Translations under genes and position numbers: made by a program | Origin: Pelomonas paludis | Lineage (GTDB): Bacteria > Pseudomonadota > Gammaproteobacteria > Burkholderiales > Burkholderiaceae_C | DNA: 64,000 nucleotides | Assembly (NCBI RefSeq): GCF_039872745.1 | Contig: NZ_JBDPZD010000001.1 | Location: 1,054,001-1,118,000, forward strand | Direction of reading: 5' to 3' | Part shown: positions 23,666-32,104 of the stretch, in pieces | How the letters are laid out: every line of letters starts with the position of its first letter | Numbering within the stretch: the first letter of the stretch is position 1 | Notes under the pieces: model-generated | Databases searched by the model: none | What the model saw: only the letters and a program-made list of their open reading frames with translations | What the model was told of the DNA's origin: nothing

Positions 23666-25498
23666 ATGGCCGATCCCAAGTCCGACCCCAAAGAAGGCGA
23701 CACCTTCTTCCGCAGGGTCGCGCGCTTCGTTTCGAACCCGACCACGGATTGGGCCGAGATCAACTCCCGCCAGGACGACCCGGAGGCCGACCTGGCCAAG
23801 GCCGAGCTCAAGGCCATGGTCGAGCGCAAGCGCCGCAACGACTTCGTGCGCAAGCGCGAGCTCGACATGCTGCGCCGCATCCGGCGCGAAGGCCTGAGCC
23901 CCGACCAGTTGGCCGCCCTGGGCAGTGCGCCCAACTCCTCCAAGCTCGACGACGGCGAGCGCGTGAGCGAGCCCAACTCCAAGATGGATCTGGGCGTCAA
24001 GGCCAAGATCGACGAGATCGAGCAGCAGATGGTGGGCGAGAGCTTCGCCACCACGCAGGCGGTGGGCGGCTCGGACAAGATCAACAGCTTCTTCAACGCC
24101 AACACCCGGCCGTCCGCCTTCGCACCGCAGGCCGCCGACGTGCCCCGCGCCGAGCCCAAGCGCGGCCGCGTGACCGACTTCGCCAGTGCCGAGGAGTCCG
24201 AGCGTTTGTCGGTGCCGCCGCCGCCCGCTGCCGTCACCATGGCCAGCGGCATGGCGCCGCTGTCTGACGCGCCGCCGAGCCGGCTGCCCGATCTGCCGCC
24301 GCTGGAGATGTCGCTCAGCTTTGCGCCGGTGGCCAGCCCGCCGCCAAATGGCGCTGCTTCGGCCGCTGCTCCGGCTGCTGCGCCCGTCGAGGCCATGGAG
24401 GTGCAGGAGGTCGTCCACGACCCCGAGCTCGACGAGGCGGTGATTGCTTTTGCCAATGCCGACTACGAGACCAGCGAGCGGTCCTTGACCGATCTGGTCA
24501 AGCCAGGTGGCGGCCGCCACGAGCACGCCGAAACCTGGCTGGTGCTGTTTGATCACTACCGGGCCACCGGCGCGCAGGGGCGCTTCGAGGCGCTGGCGGT
24601 CGAGTACGCCCAGCAGTTCCATCTCTCGTCGCCGCAGTGGTTCTCGATGCCCAAGCTGGTGGCTGAGACCATGCCCACCACCCGTGCCAGCAGTGCGGCC
24701 GGCGCCGCGCCGGCCAGCAATGCGGGCTGGACAGCCCCTGCCACCGTGGCGCTTGAAGACGTGGAGCTGCTGCGCAAGCGCACCGAGAGCCTGCCGCTGC
24801 CCTGGGTGTTCGAGTGGTCGGCATTCGCCTACGTCGAGCCCGAGGCCATCGAGCCCCTCAAGGCGCTGCTGCGCGGCTGGGCCAACCAGGCCATCGACCA
24901 GACCTGGCTGGGTGGCGAGACCTTGCTGCGTCGTCTCCAGACCCTGACGCCCGTGGGCGACCGCGATGTGGACCCCGCGCTGTGGATGCTGCGCCTGGAG
25001 GCGCTTCGCGTGGCCAACCGGCCCGACCACTTCGACGAGACTGCCATCGACTACTGTGTCACCTACGAGGTCTCGCCGCCGTCGTGGGAGCGCGTCAAGT
25101 GCCGCGTGCGGGTCAGTGGCTCCGGCCAGACCATGGCGCCCGTCAGCACCATCCAGTCGAGCGAGCTGCACAGCACCCACTTCGCCGAGACCTCGGTGGG
25201 GGAAGGCGGCGCCCCGACCGTGGCGCACCTGGAGTTGCGTGGTCAATTGGCGGGCGACATCTCCGAGCTGCTGAAGTCCATGATGAGCGAGGTGGGCGAT
25301 GCCAGCCTCATCAGCATCTCGTGCGACAAGCTGATCCGGCTCGACTTCATGGCTGCCGGCGACCTGCTCAACTGGGTGTTCTCGCGCCGCAGCGAGAACC
25401 GTGCCGTGCAGTTCGTTGACGCACATCGCCTGGTGGCCTTGTTCTTTGGTGCCATGGGCATCAATGAGCAGGCTCGCGTCAAAGTCCGAATCAATTAG
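23666..25498 (+). CDS. STAS-domain protein of unknown function
   Basis: A 610-residue protein that I do not recognise by name. The last about 100 residues (HLELRGQLAGDISELL...LISISCDKLIRLDFMAAGDLLNW) look like a STAS/anti-sigma-antagonist-type domain. The N-terminus (FFRRVARFVSNPTTDWAEI) is conserved-looking, followed by a Lys/Arg-rich helical stretch, a long Ala/Pro-rich linker (about residues 150-245) and a middle helical region. There is no signal peptide or membrane segment, so it is probably cytoplasmic. It follows the DksA gene by 30 bases and precedes hslVU, but the link to either is unclear. A scaffold or signalling role is only a guess. Confidence 0.7.
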   Translation: MADPKSDPKEGDTFFRRVARFVSNPTTDWAEINSRQDDPEADLAKAELKAMVERKRRNDFVRKRELDMLRRIRREGLSPDQLAALGSAPNSSKLDDGERVSEPNSKMDLGVKAKIDEIEQQMVGESFATTQAVGGSDKINSFFNANTRPSAFAPQAADVPRAEPKRGRVTDFASAEESERLSVPPPPAAVTMASGMAPLSDAPPSRLPDLPPLEMSLSFAPVASPPPNGAASAAAPAAAPVEAMEVQEVVHDPELDEAVIAFANADYETSERSLTDLVKPGGGRHEHAETWLVLFDHYRATGAQGRFEALAVEYAQQFHLSSPQWFSMPKLVAETMPTTRASSAAGAAPASNAGWTAPATVALEDVELLRKRTESLPLPWVFEWSAFAYVEPEAIEPLKALLRGWANQAIDQTWLGGETLLRRLQTLTPVGDRDVDPALWMLRLEALRVANRPDHFDETAIDYCVTYEVSPPSWERVKCRVRVSGSGQTMAPVSTIQSSELHSTHFAETSVGEGGAPTVAHLELRGQLAGDISELLKSMMSEVGDASLISISCDKLIRLDFMAAGDLLNWVFSRRSENRAVQFVDAHRLVALFFGAMGINEQARVKVRIN

Positions 25499-25500
25499 CC

Positions 25501-25574
25501 CACCCCCTACGGCCTTACGGCCGCCCCCTCAAGGGGGCACTGCCGACGGACCGGCGGAGCCGGATCCGTGGCAG
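25501..25574. repeat. Bipartite palindromic intergenic repeat, copy upstream of hslV
   Basis: The sequence starts CACCCCCTACGGCC and contains the palindromes ACGGCC/GGCCGC and CCCCCTCAAGGGGG. It continues into a longer hairpin from TGCC (25541) to GGCA (25573) built around CCGGC-GG-AGCCGG. The same two-part arrangement occurs at 33683-33836. It lies just after the STAS-protein stop and may also serve as a transcription terminator. Confidence 0.7.
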
Positions 25575-25656
25575 TCGTTGGGTCGTTGCACGGTTCTGAT
25601 TTGTCGACGTTCAGGTGGCCTTGCGAACTGGGGGTGAAGCCCCAACTGGGATGCCT

Positions 25657-26223
25657 ATGTCCTCTGAATCCACCCCCGCCGTCTATCACGGCACCACCAT
25701 CGTTTCCGTACGGCGGCAGACGCCGACCGGCTGGCAGGTTGCCATCGGTGGCGACGGCCAGGTCACGCTGGGCAACACCATCGTCAAGAGTTCGGCGCGC
25801 AAGGTGCGCAAGCTCTACCGCGAGCAGGTGCTGGCCGGTTTTGCGGGCGCCACGGCCGACGCGTTCACGCTGTTCGAGCGCTTCGAGGCCAAGCTCGAAA
25901 AGCACCAAGGCCACCTCGTGCGCGCGGCCGTTGAGCTGACGCGCGACTGGCGCACCGACCGCGTGCTGCGCCGCCTGGAAGCCATGCTGGCTGTGGCCGA
26001 CAAGACGGCCTCCCTGATCATCACCGGCAATGGCGACGTGCTGGAACCCGAGCAGGGCATCGTGGCCATCGGATCGGGCGGCGCCTACGCCCAGGCCGCT
26101 GCCAAGGCGCTGCTGAATCACTCTGAGCTCTCCGCAGCCGACATCGTCAAGCGTTCGCTGGAGATTGCCGGCGAGATCTGCATCTACACCAATCAGAACC
26201 ACACGCTGGAGGTGTTGGAATGA
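25657..26223 (+). CDS. hslV: ATP-dependent protease subunit HslV
   Basis: The 188-residue peptidase subunit of the HslUV (ClpYQ) protease. The mature N-terminus is the catalytic Thr of TTIVSVRR; here it lies at residue 13 after a short propeptide (MSSESTPAVYHG), so self-processing is expected, as in related species. VAIGGDGQVTLGNTIVK and AIGSGGAYAQAAAKAL are conserved. ATG codons at 25651 and 25657 are both possible; the second has CTGGG 6 bases upstream. The gene overlaps hslU by 4 bases (ATGA). Confidence 0.94.
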   Translation: MSSESTPAVYHGTTIVSVRRQTPTGWQVAIGGDGQVTLGNTIVKSSARKVRKLYREQVLAGFAGATADAFTLFERFEAKLEKHQGHLVRAAVELTRDWRTDRVLRRLEAMLAVADKTASLIITGNGDVLEPEQGIVAIGSGGAYAQAAAKALLNHSELSAADIVKRSLEIAGEICIYTNQNHTLEVLE

Positions 26224-27533
26224 GTTCCATGACTCCGAGCGAGATCGTTTCGGAACTCGACCGCCACATCGTCGGCCAGCAGGCCGCCAAGCGCGCCGTG
26301 GCCATTGCCATGCGCAACCGCTGGCGCCGCCAGCAAGTCGACGAGAAGCTGCGCGGCGAGATCACGCCCAAGAACATCCTGATGATCGGCCCCACCGGCG
26401 TGGGCAAGACCGAGATCGCGCGCCGCCTGGCCAAGCTCGCGGGCGCGCCCTTCATCAAGGTCGAGGCCACCAAGTTCACCGAGGTCGGCTACGTCGGCAA
26501 GGATGTGGACTCCATCGTGCGTGACCTGATCGAGATCGCCGTCAAGCAGGAGCGCGAGGCCGCCATGCGGCGCTGCCAGACCCGCGCGGAAGACGCTGCC
26601 GAGGACCGCATCCTTGACGCCTTGCTGCCTGGCTCCGATGCCGACAACGCCACCCGCCAAGCCTTTCGCAAGCGCCTGCGCGAGGGGCTGCTGAACGACA
26701 AGGACATCGAGATCGATCTCGCGGCCCCCAAGCCCAGCGTCGAGATCCTGTCACCCTTGGGCCAGCCCGGGGCGATGGAGGAGATGGGCGAGCAGCTCAA
26801 GAGCCTGTTCGGCCAGATGGGGGCCGGGCAGAAGAAAACCCGCAAGCTCAGAATCACCGAGGCCCTCAAGCTGCTCACCGACGAAGAGGCTGCCAAGCTC
26901 GTCAACGAGGAAGAGACCCGCACCGCCGCGCTCACCAAGGCCCAGGAGATGGGCATCGTCTTCATCGACGAGATCGACAAGGTCGCCTCGCGCCAGGAGC
27001 ATGGGGGCGCTGAGGTCTCGCGCCAGGGCGTGCAGCGCGACCTGCTGCCCCTGGTCGAGGGCACGACGGTGAGCACCAAGTACGGCCCGGTCAAGACCGA
27101 TCACATGCTCTTCATCGCCAGTGGCGCCTTCCACCTCGCCAAGCCCAGCGACTTGATCCCAGAGCTGCAAGGGCGCCTGCCGATCCGTGTCGAACTGGAG
27201 TCGCTCTCGGTGGCGGACTTCGAGGCCATCCTGACCGCTACAGACGCCAGCCTCGCGCGGCAGTACCAGGCGCTGCTGGCGACCGAGGGGTTGACGCTGG
27301 AGTTCACGCCCGCCGCCATCCGCCGCCTGGCCGAGATTGCCTTTGAGGTCAACGAGCGCACCGAGAACATCGGGGCCCGCCGCCTGGCCACGGTGATGGA
27401 GCGCCTGCTCGACGAGGTCAGCTTCGACGCCCCGCGCCGCGGCGGCGAGACCCTGCGCCTGGATGCCACCGACGTCGACGCCAAGCTCGGCGCCCTGGCG
27501 GCCAACGAGGACCTGAGCCGGTTCATTCTTTGA
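26220..27533 (+). CDS. hslU: ATP-dependent protease ATPase subunit HslU
   Basis: A 437-residue AAA+ unfoldase that feeds substrates to HslV. Walker A GPTGVGKTE, Walker B IVFIDEIDKVA, the pore segment GYVGKDV, the inserted I-domain (about residues 105-240), sensor 2 ENIGARRL and the C-terminal DLSRFIL tail that docks into HslV are all present. It is translationally coupled to hslV. No clear terminator follows before the pilin promoter region. Confidence 0.97.
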   Translation: MSSMTPSEIVSELDRHIVGQQAAKRAVAIAMRNRWRRQQVDEKLRGEITPKNILMIGPTGVGKTEIARRLAKLAGAPFIKVEATKFTEVGYVGKDVDSIVRDLIEIAVKQEREAAMRRCQTRAEDAAEDRILDALLPGSDADNATRQAFRKRLREGLLNDKDIEIDLAAPKPSVEILSPLGQPGAMEEMGEQLKSLFGQMGAGQKKTRKLRITEALKLLTDEEAAKLVNEEETRTAALTKAQEMGIVFIDEIDKVASRQEHGGAEVSRQGVQRDLLPLVEGTTVSTKYGPVKTDHMLFIASGAFHLAKPSDLIPELQGRLPIRVELESLSVADFEAILTATDASLARQYQALLATEGLTLEFTPAAIRRLAEIAFEVNERTENIGARRLATVMERLLDEVSFDAPRRGGETLRLDATDVDAKLGALAANEDLSRFIL

Positions 27534-27597
27534 GGCGGTGCCGGCCGCTGGCGGTTATGGCGGCGGGCGCCCAGTAGCGCATGTCGTCGCTCCAGGA

Positions 27598-27644
27598 GTG
27601 TCAGCGTGACGTTTTGCGCCAGCGCGACTGACGCAAATTGTCAG
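27598..27644 (+). promoter_or_regulatory. Candidate activator (PilR-type) sites upstream of the pilin promoter
   Basis: Two inverted-repeat motifs lie 60-110 bases upstream of the sigma-54 promoter: GTGTCAGCGTGAC at 27598-27610 and CTGAC-N7-GTCAG at 27628-27644. Sigma-54 pilin promoters need an upstream-bound activator, PilR in known systems, and the distance is suitable. The assignment to PilR is inference; the pilSR genes are not in the window. Confidence 0.45.
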
Positions 27645-27705
27645 AAGCCGTGAGTCAGGCCGGGATTTCCGTGCCTTTTCGCACGACCGAGGGGCCCGAT
27701 GGGCC

Positions 27706-27721
27706 TGGCACGGCCCCTGCA
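27706..27721 (+). promoter_or_regulatory. Sigma-54 (-24/-12) promoter of the pilin gene
   Basis: The sequence TGGCACGGCCCCTGCA matches the RpoN consensus TGGCAC-N5-TTGCA closely. The invariant GG (27707-27708) and GC (27719-27720) are separated by exactly 10 bases. It lies 52 bases before the pilin start codon. RpoN control is the rule for type IVa pilin genes. Confidence 0.85.
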
Positions 27722-27772
27722 TCATTCAGCTTGTCCTCACCCCCACAACCCTTGTTTACGCAGGAGTCAACC

Positions 27773-28234
27773 ATGAACTTCAAGCAACGCGCCCAAGCGG
27801 GCTTCACCCTGATCGAACTGATGATCGTCGTCGCCATCATCGGCATCTTGGCTGCGGTGGCGATTCCGCAGTACCGTGACTACACGGCCAAGGCCAAGGC
27901 CGGCAACGCCCTGAGTTCTGTGGACATGCTCAAGACCGCCGTCGCGCTGTGCGCCCAGGAAAACTCGGGTGTCCTGACCGACTGCGATGCTGGCGCGAAC
28001 GGCATCCCGGCGAACGCTGATTTCAAGGCTACCAATGAAGTCAGTGCCGTGACGGTCGCTAATGGCGTCATCCAAGCGACGGTCAAGTCCGGCATCTGCG
28101 GCACGGGCACACCGACCATTACTTGGACTCCCAACCTCGGCGAGACCTCGATCACCTGGGGCATCACCACGTCGATGGCGGCAGCTGACTGCGCTGCGGT
28201 GCGTGCGGCTGTGCTGAAGAACAGCGCGAGCTGA
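27773..28234 (+). CDS. pilA: Type IVa major-type pilin
   Basis: A 153-residue prepilin. The class III signal MNFKQRAQAG is followed by the methylated Phe and hydrophobic helix FTLIELMIVVAIIGILAAVA, with Glu at mature position 5. The prepilin peptidase would cut after G10. The mature protein has four Cys, two in ALCAQ and TDCDA and two more in the last third, so disulfide loops are likely. The C-terminus ends in Ser (KNSAS), which in Pseudomonas group I pilins is the O-glycosylation site used by TfpO. The ATG has CAGGAG 6 bases upstream. A sigma-54 promoter precedes the gene and a terminator follows. Confidence 0.93.
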   Translation: MNFKQRAQAGFTLIELMIVVAIIGILAAVAIPQYRDYTAKAKAGNALSSVDMLKTAVALCAQENSGVLTDCDAGANGIPANADFKATNEVSAVTVANGVIQATVKSGICGTGTPTITWTPNLGETSITWGITTSMAAADCAAVRAAVLKNSAS

Positions 28235-28261
28235 TGTTGCCAAGCTGACTTGATTCAATCG

Positions 28262-28290
28262 CAGGGGGCTTCGGCCCCCTGTTCTTTTTG
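28262..28290 (+). terminator. Rho-independent terminator after the pilin gene
   Basis: An 8-bp stem CAGGGGGC/GCCCCCTG with a TTCG tetraloop (28262-28281) is followed by TTCTTTTT. It would let the pilin be expressed much more strongly than the downstream ligase genes. Confidence 0.9.
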
Positions 28291-28346
28291 AGATGGCTCA
28301 GGGCGTTTCCGGGTCATTCGTCACTAGTCATGACCGCAGGCACTCT

Positions 28347-29729
28347 ATGCACTTGCTGGAAACGATCCGTGCTTGGAGCGCCGAGCTACTTTGTCTGGCT
28401 GGATGCCTAATATGTGCCGGGCTGTTACCGTCGGTGGTGGGGCAGCCGGCCCATGATCTGGTTCGCTTGAGCCAAGTGCTGCCCTTTTTGCTGGCGGCCT
28501 GGGCCGCTGTGCGAAGCAGCGGCGACATCCTGCGCCAGAGCCGCCCTGTGTCGTGGATGTTGGCGGCTTGGTTCGTGCTGGCGCTGTGGTCTTCGGTGCA
28601 AGCGCAACAGCCCACCGCAGCGCTGCGCGAAGTGGCACTCACGCTTGGTCTAGTCGGCGTGACCCTGGCGGTGGCCGCCGTCGTGAGGCAGGGGCTGCCA
28701 AGTTGGCTGGCCCCCGCGATGGCCGCCTTCAGTTTGTTTTACGCCGTTGCAACCACCCTGTTGTTCGTCACGGGAGCCTTGGTGGGCGGTGTGGCGTCAG
28801 CCTGGGTTTTGGCCCTGGGCTTTGACAACCCCAGGTTCCTGAATCACGCGCAGACGATTCAGCTCCCATTGCTGTTGGCGGCGCTTCATGCGAGCCGGGG
28901 GCGCTGGCGGACGGTCGCGGGGCTTGCGCTGGCGTTTCAGATCGCGCTGCTGCTGTATACGCGTGGCCGGGCCACGCAGGTTGCCTTGGTCGTGGCACCC
29001 ATCCTTGTGTATGCAATCGGGCTGCCAGGTAGTCGACGCTTTCTTCGGGACTGCCTGCTGAGTGGACTTGCCGGTGGGCTGGTGTTTTTGGCGATTTACC
29101 TGCCCTTGTCGTTCTGGGTGGGCAGCCAGCAGCTGTGGGCATTGCCTGGCGACGTGGGCTCCATGACTATCCGGATGCGTCTTTGGGTGCAGGCGCTGGC
29201 GTCGATTCAGGCCTCGCCGTGGTTGGGTCTCGGCCCCATGCACTACTCGAGTCTGCGAATGGACCAGGGCGCGCACCCTCACAACGTCTACCTGCAATGG
29301 GCGGCGGAGTACGGTCTGCCTGCTGCGTTGTTGATGGTGGCGGGCCTGGCGATGATCCTTTGGCGGGCCTTGGCGTTTTTGCGGACGCACGATGCGCAGG
29401 CGCAACCGTTTGCGCTGGCTGCCTTTGTGGCCTGCGTGGCAGCGCTGATTGATGCGACCTTCTCGGGCAACTTCGTGATGCCGGTGTCTCAGTTGTGGCT
29501 GGCCCTGGCTTTCGGTCTGTTGCTGGGGCACCTCCCTGCGTCAACCGTGCCCGGCCACTCGCGATCGTGGGCGTTGGTGGCGTGGCTGTTGCTCGTAGTT
29601 CAAGTGGGCTATGCCTGCATGACGCTGCTCGACTGGCTGAGCACGCCACCGCATCTTGGTGAAGCGCTCGTGCTGCCGCCGCAAGGCAAGCTATTGCCTC
29701 CACGACATTGGCTGCACGGCTGGTTCTGA
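28347..29729 (+). CDS. O-antigen-ligase-family membrane protein, TfpO/PglL-like
   Basis: A 460-residue polytopic membrane protein with ten or more hydrophobic segments. It belongs to the Wzy/WaaL/PglL group: a large periplasmic loop contains GAHPHNVYLQWAAEYG, the His-containing motif of these ligases, and an upstream FDNPRFLNHAQTIQLPL resembles the NxRxxNH motif of pilin oligosaccharyltransferases. Its place directly after a pilin ending in Ser and its length recall Pseudomonas TfpO. Here I infer pilin glycosylation. The start at 28347 has AGG 6 bases upstream; an ATG at 28293 abuts the terminator and is unlikely. The third codon positions are less GC-rich than in housekeeping neighbours. Confidence 0.8.
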   Translation: MHLLETIRAWSAELLCLAGCLICAGLLPSVVGQPAHDLVRLSQVLPFLLAAWAAVRSSGDILRQSRPVSWMLAAWFVLALWSSVQAQQPTAALREVALTLGLVGVTLAVAAVVRQGLPSWLAPAMAAFSLFYAVATTLLFVTGALVGGVASAWVLALGFDNPRFLNHAQTIQLPLLLAALHASRGRWRTVAGLALAFQIALLLYTRGRATQVALVVAPILVYAIGLPGSRRFLRDCLLSGLAGGLVFLAIYLPLSFWVGSQQLWALPGDVGSMTIRMRLWVQALASIQASPWLGLGPMHYSSLRMDQGAHPHNVYLQWAAEYGLPAALLMVAGLAMILWRALAFLRTHDAQAQPFALAAFVACVAALIDATFSGNFVMPVSQLWLALAFGLLLGHLPASTVPGHSRSWALVAWLLLVVQVGYACMTLLDWLSTPPHLGEALVLPPQGKLLPPRHWLHGWF

Positions 29730-29799
29730 AGCGGTGCCGGTGGACGGTGATTGGGGATCAAGGCAGGGCCTGCGAGGCAGCGTGCCATGATGCGCGCCC

Positions 29800-31542
29800 A
29801 TGTCATCTGAGGCTATACGGGCGCCGTTGGCGCCGAACATCATCCCTGCGCTAGTCGTCGCTAGCGCACTCCCGCCACTGCTGGCCTACAACCTCACGCC
29901 GGCCGCCACGATCTACAACGAGATGCTGGCGCTGCTTGGGTGGGGCGCAGTGCTGTTGCTCGGGGCCATGGGGCTTGCGGCGCGCGGCAGGGCCTCGCGT
30001 CCGGCGTGGGAGCCCGCCATATGGGCGCTGGGATTGCTGGCCATGGCGCCGGTGGTGTCAGTGGGCTGGCGGCAGTTGCCGGTGTCGCTCGGCGCGGGAC
30101 CAGCGGTGGTGTTGGTCACGGCCCTGGCGGTGTTGTGTTTGGCGTCCGGGCTGAGGGGCCCGCAGCGATTTTCCGCATCCGACGGCTTGTGCTGGGGCCT
30201 GCTGTTGGCCGGCCTGCTCAGCGTTGCCGTATCACTGGTGCAGGTGTTCCTGCCCGCGCAGGCCGATGGTGTCTGGATCGCGCGTTCGGGCTTGCCGGGG
30301 CGCGCGATTGGCAACTTGCGGCAGCCCAACCATTTGGCGAGCCTGCTGATGTGGTCGTCGGTGGCGGCGGTGTGGCTGGCGGGGCGGCATGAGGCCGTGC
30401 GGCGTGGGTTGCCGGGGCTGTTGTTGGCTTTGGTGTTCGCGGTGGTGCTGAGCGCCTCTCGCACCGGCTATGTGGGTGTCGCCTTGCTGGCCGTTTGGGG
30501 CTTGTTGGACCGGAGCTTGGCGAAGTCCGTGCGGGCCAGCCTGCTGGCCACGCCGGTGATGATGGCGGCGGGGTGGGGCTTGCTCGCGCTGTGGTCGGCC
30601 AGTGGGCAGCATGCGTTTGGTGCGGCGGCGCGGCTGGCGGAAGGCGCCGGGTCGCCTTCGCGCATGGCCATCTTGCGTGATGCGCTGGAGCTGGTGCGTG
30701 CCAACCCGTGGTTTGGCGTGGGCTGGGGCGAGTTCAACTTTGCATGGAGCCTGACGCCCTTCCCACACCGGCACACGGCCTTCTTCGATCACACGCACAA
30801 CCTGCCGCTGCAATTGATCGTGGAGTTGGGTCTGCCGTGGGCCTTGGCGGTGCTGGGCTTGCTGCTCTGGAGCGGCTGGCGGCTGCTGGTGGGCGCCCTG
30901 CGGGCCGACACGCCCGAGCTGCAGCGGCAGCGCCGCGCGATGGGCATGCTTGTGCTGATGATCGGCGTGCACAGCCTGCTGGAGTACCCGCTCTGGTATG
31001 CCTACTTCCTGTTGCCTGCGGTGTTTGCATTTGGGCTGGGCTTGCCAGAGGCAGAGCCGCAGGCGGGCGGCGCGCGGGCCAGCCCTGTGCTGGTGCCACT
31101 GCTTGGGCTGGCAGGTGCCTTACTCGTCACCGGCAGTGCCTACGCGTATTGGGACTATGGCCGCATCACGGCCATCTATGCGCCCGGGGTGGATGCCGCG
31201 CCGCTGCCTGAGCGGATTGCGCGTGGCCAGCGCTCATGGCTGTTTGCGCACCACGCCGACTACGCCGCCGCGACGAGTCTGCCTCCCGGACCTGAAGCAC
31301 TCGTGGCGGCGCGCCGCACGGCCTTCAGCCTTATTGATGCGCGGCTGCTGAAGCACTGGTCTCAATCGCTGGCGCAGACGGGTGACGTGGAGGCCGCTCG
31401 CTATCTGGCGGACCGGCTGCGCGAGTTCCGCAACCCGATCGGTGACGAATGGCTGGCGCAATGCGAGGACGCAGCGGCCAGCGCGCCCGCCTTCCTCTGC
31501 CAGCCGACCAGCGGCGTGATTGACTGGCGGACGTTGCGCTGA
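29800..31542 (+). CDS. PglL-like O-oligosaccharyltransferase
   Basis: A 580-residue polytopic membrane protein. The segment RAIGNLRQPNHLASLLMW is the hallmark of the PglL_A domain of protein O-oligosaccharyltransferases. HTHNLPLQLIVELGLPWAL is the Wzy_C ligase motif, and the C-terminal periplasmic part fits a Wzy_C_2-type domain. These enzymes transfer lipid-linked glycans to Ser/Thr of pilins and other periplasmic proteins. It follows a second ligase-like gene after 70 bases, giving a pilin plus two candidate transferases. The start ATG at 29800 is followed closely by the first membrane segment. Confidence 0.85.
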   Translation: MSSEAIRAPLAPNIIPALVVASALPPLLAYNLTPAATIYNEMLALLGWGAVLLLGAMGLAARGRASRPAWEPAIWALGLLAMAPVVSVGWRQLPVSLGAGPAVVLVTALAVLCLASGLRGPQRFSASDGLCWGLLLAGLLSVAVSLVQVFLPAQADGVWIARSGLPGRAIGNLRQPNHLASLLMWSSVAAVWLAGRHEAVRRGLPGLLLALVFAVVLSASRTGYVGVALLAVWGLLDRSLAKSVRASLLATPVMMAAGWGLLALWSASGQHAFGAAARLAEGAGSPSRMAILRDALELVRANPWFGVGWGEFNFAWSLTPFPHRHTAFFDHTHNLPLQLIVELGLPWALAVLGLLLWSGWRLLVGALRADTPELQRQRRAMGMLVLMIGVHSLLEYPLWYAYFLLPAVFAFGLGLPEAEPQAGGARASPVLVPLLGLAGALLVTGSAYAYWDYGRITAIYAPGVDAAPLPERIARGQRSWLFAHHADYAAATSLPPGPEALVAARRTAFSLIDARLLKHWSQSLAQTGDVEAARYLADRLREFRNPIGDEWLAQCEDAAASAPAFLCQPTSGVIDWRTLR

Positions 31543-31552
31543 TGCGGCGTGC

Positions 31553-32032
31553 TTAGCGTGCCGACCAGTCGCCTGATTTGCCGCCGTGCTTCTCCAGCAC
31601 GCGCACTTGGTCGATGACCATGCCCCGGTCGGCGGCCTTGCACATGTCGTAGACGGTCAGCAGGCCGACCTGCACGGCGCACAGCGCTTCCATCTCGACG
31701 CCGGTGCGGCCTAGCGTCTCGACCTGCGCGCGGCACAGCACGCGGCTGCTGGCGGCGTCGAGTTCAAAGTCCACCGCGATGCGCGTGATGGGCAGTGGGT
31801 GGCACAGCGGCACCAGCTCGCTGCAGCGCTTGGCGCCTTGGATGGCCGCGATGCGTGCCACACCCAGCACATCGCCCTTTTTGGCGCTGCCGCTGGCGAT
31901 CAGCTCGAAGGTGGCGGGCTGCATGCGGATCTCGCCCGCCGCAACGGCGATGCGGTGCGTCTCAGCCTTGGCGGACACGTCCACCATGTGGGCCTGGCCC
32001 TGGGCATCGAAATGGGTGAGGGGAGAGGTCAT
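31553..32032 (-). CDS. moaC: Cyclic pyranopterin monophosphate synthase
   Basis: A 159-residue MoaC, which converts the MoaA product to cyclic pyranopterin monophosphate in molybdenum cofactor synthesis. Conserved segments are MVDVSAKAETHRIA, the catalytic CHPLPI region, TGVEMEAL and LTVYDMCKAADRGM, and the C-terminal LEKHGGKSGDW. The ATG at 32032 is chosen because homologues start here with MTSPLTHFDAQGQA. It is divergent from the M48 protease gene and has no other moa gene beside it. Confidence 0.95.
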   Translation of the reverse strand: MTSPLTHFDAQGQAHMVDVSAKAETHRIAVAAGEIRMQPATFELIASGSAKKGDVLGVARIAAIQGAKRCSELVPLCHPLPITRIAVDFELDAASSRVLCRAQVETLGRTGVEMEALCAVQVGLLTVYDMCKAADRGMVIDQVRVLEKHGGKSGDWSAR

Positions 32033-32104
32033 GGGCACGCCGACGAAACAATGCAGCAAACTCGTTGAGGGCATGATAGGTGCCTTGATCCCCGGAGTGC
32101 CCGC

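Noticed and set aside
22907..25426. Long minus-strand open frame opposite dksA and the STAS-protein gene
   Set aside because: Both plus-strand genes have recognisable domains and ribosome-binding sites; the opposite frame has neither.
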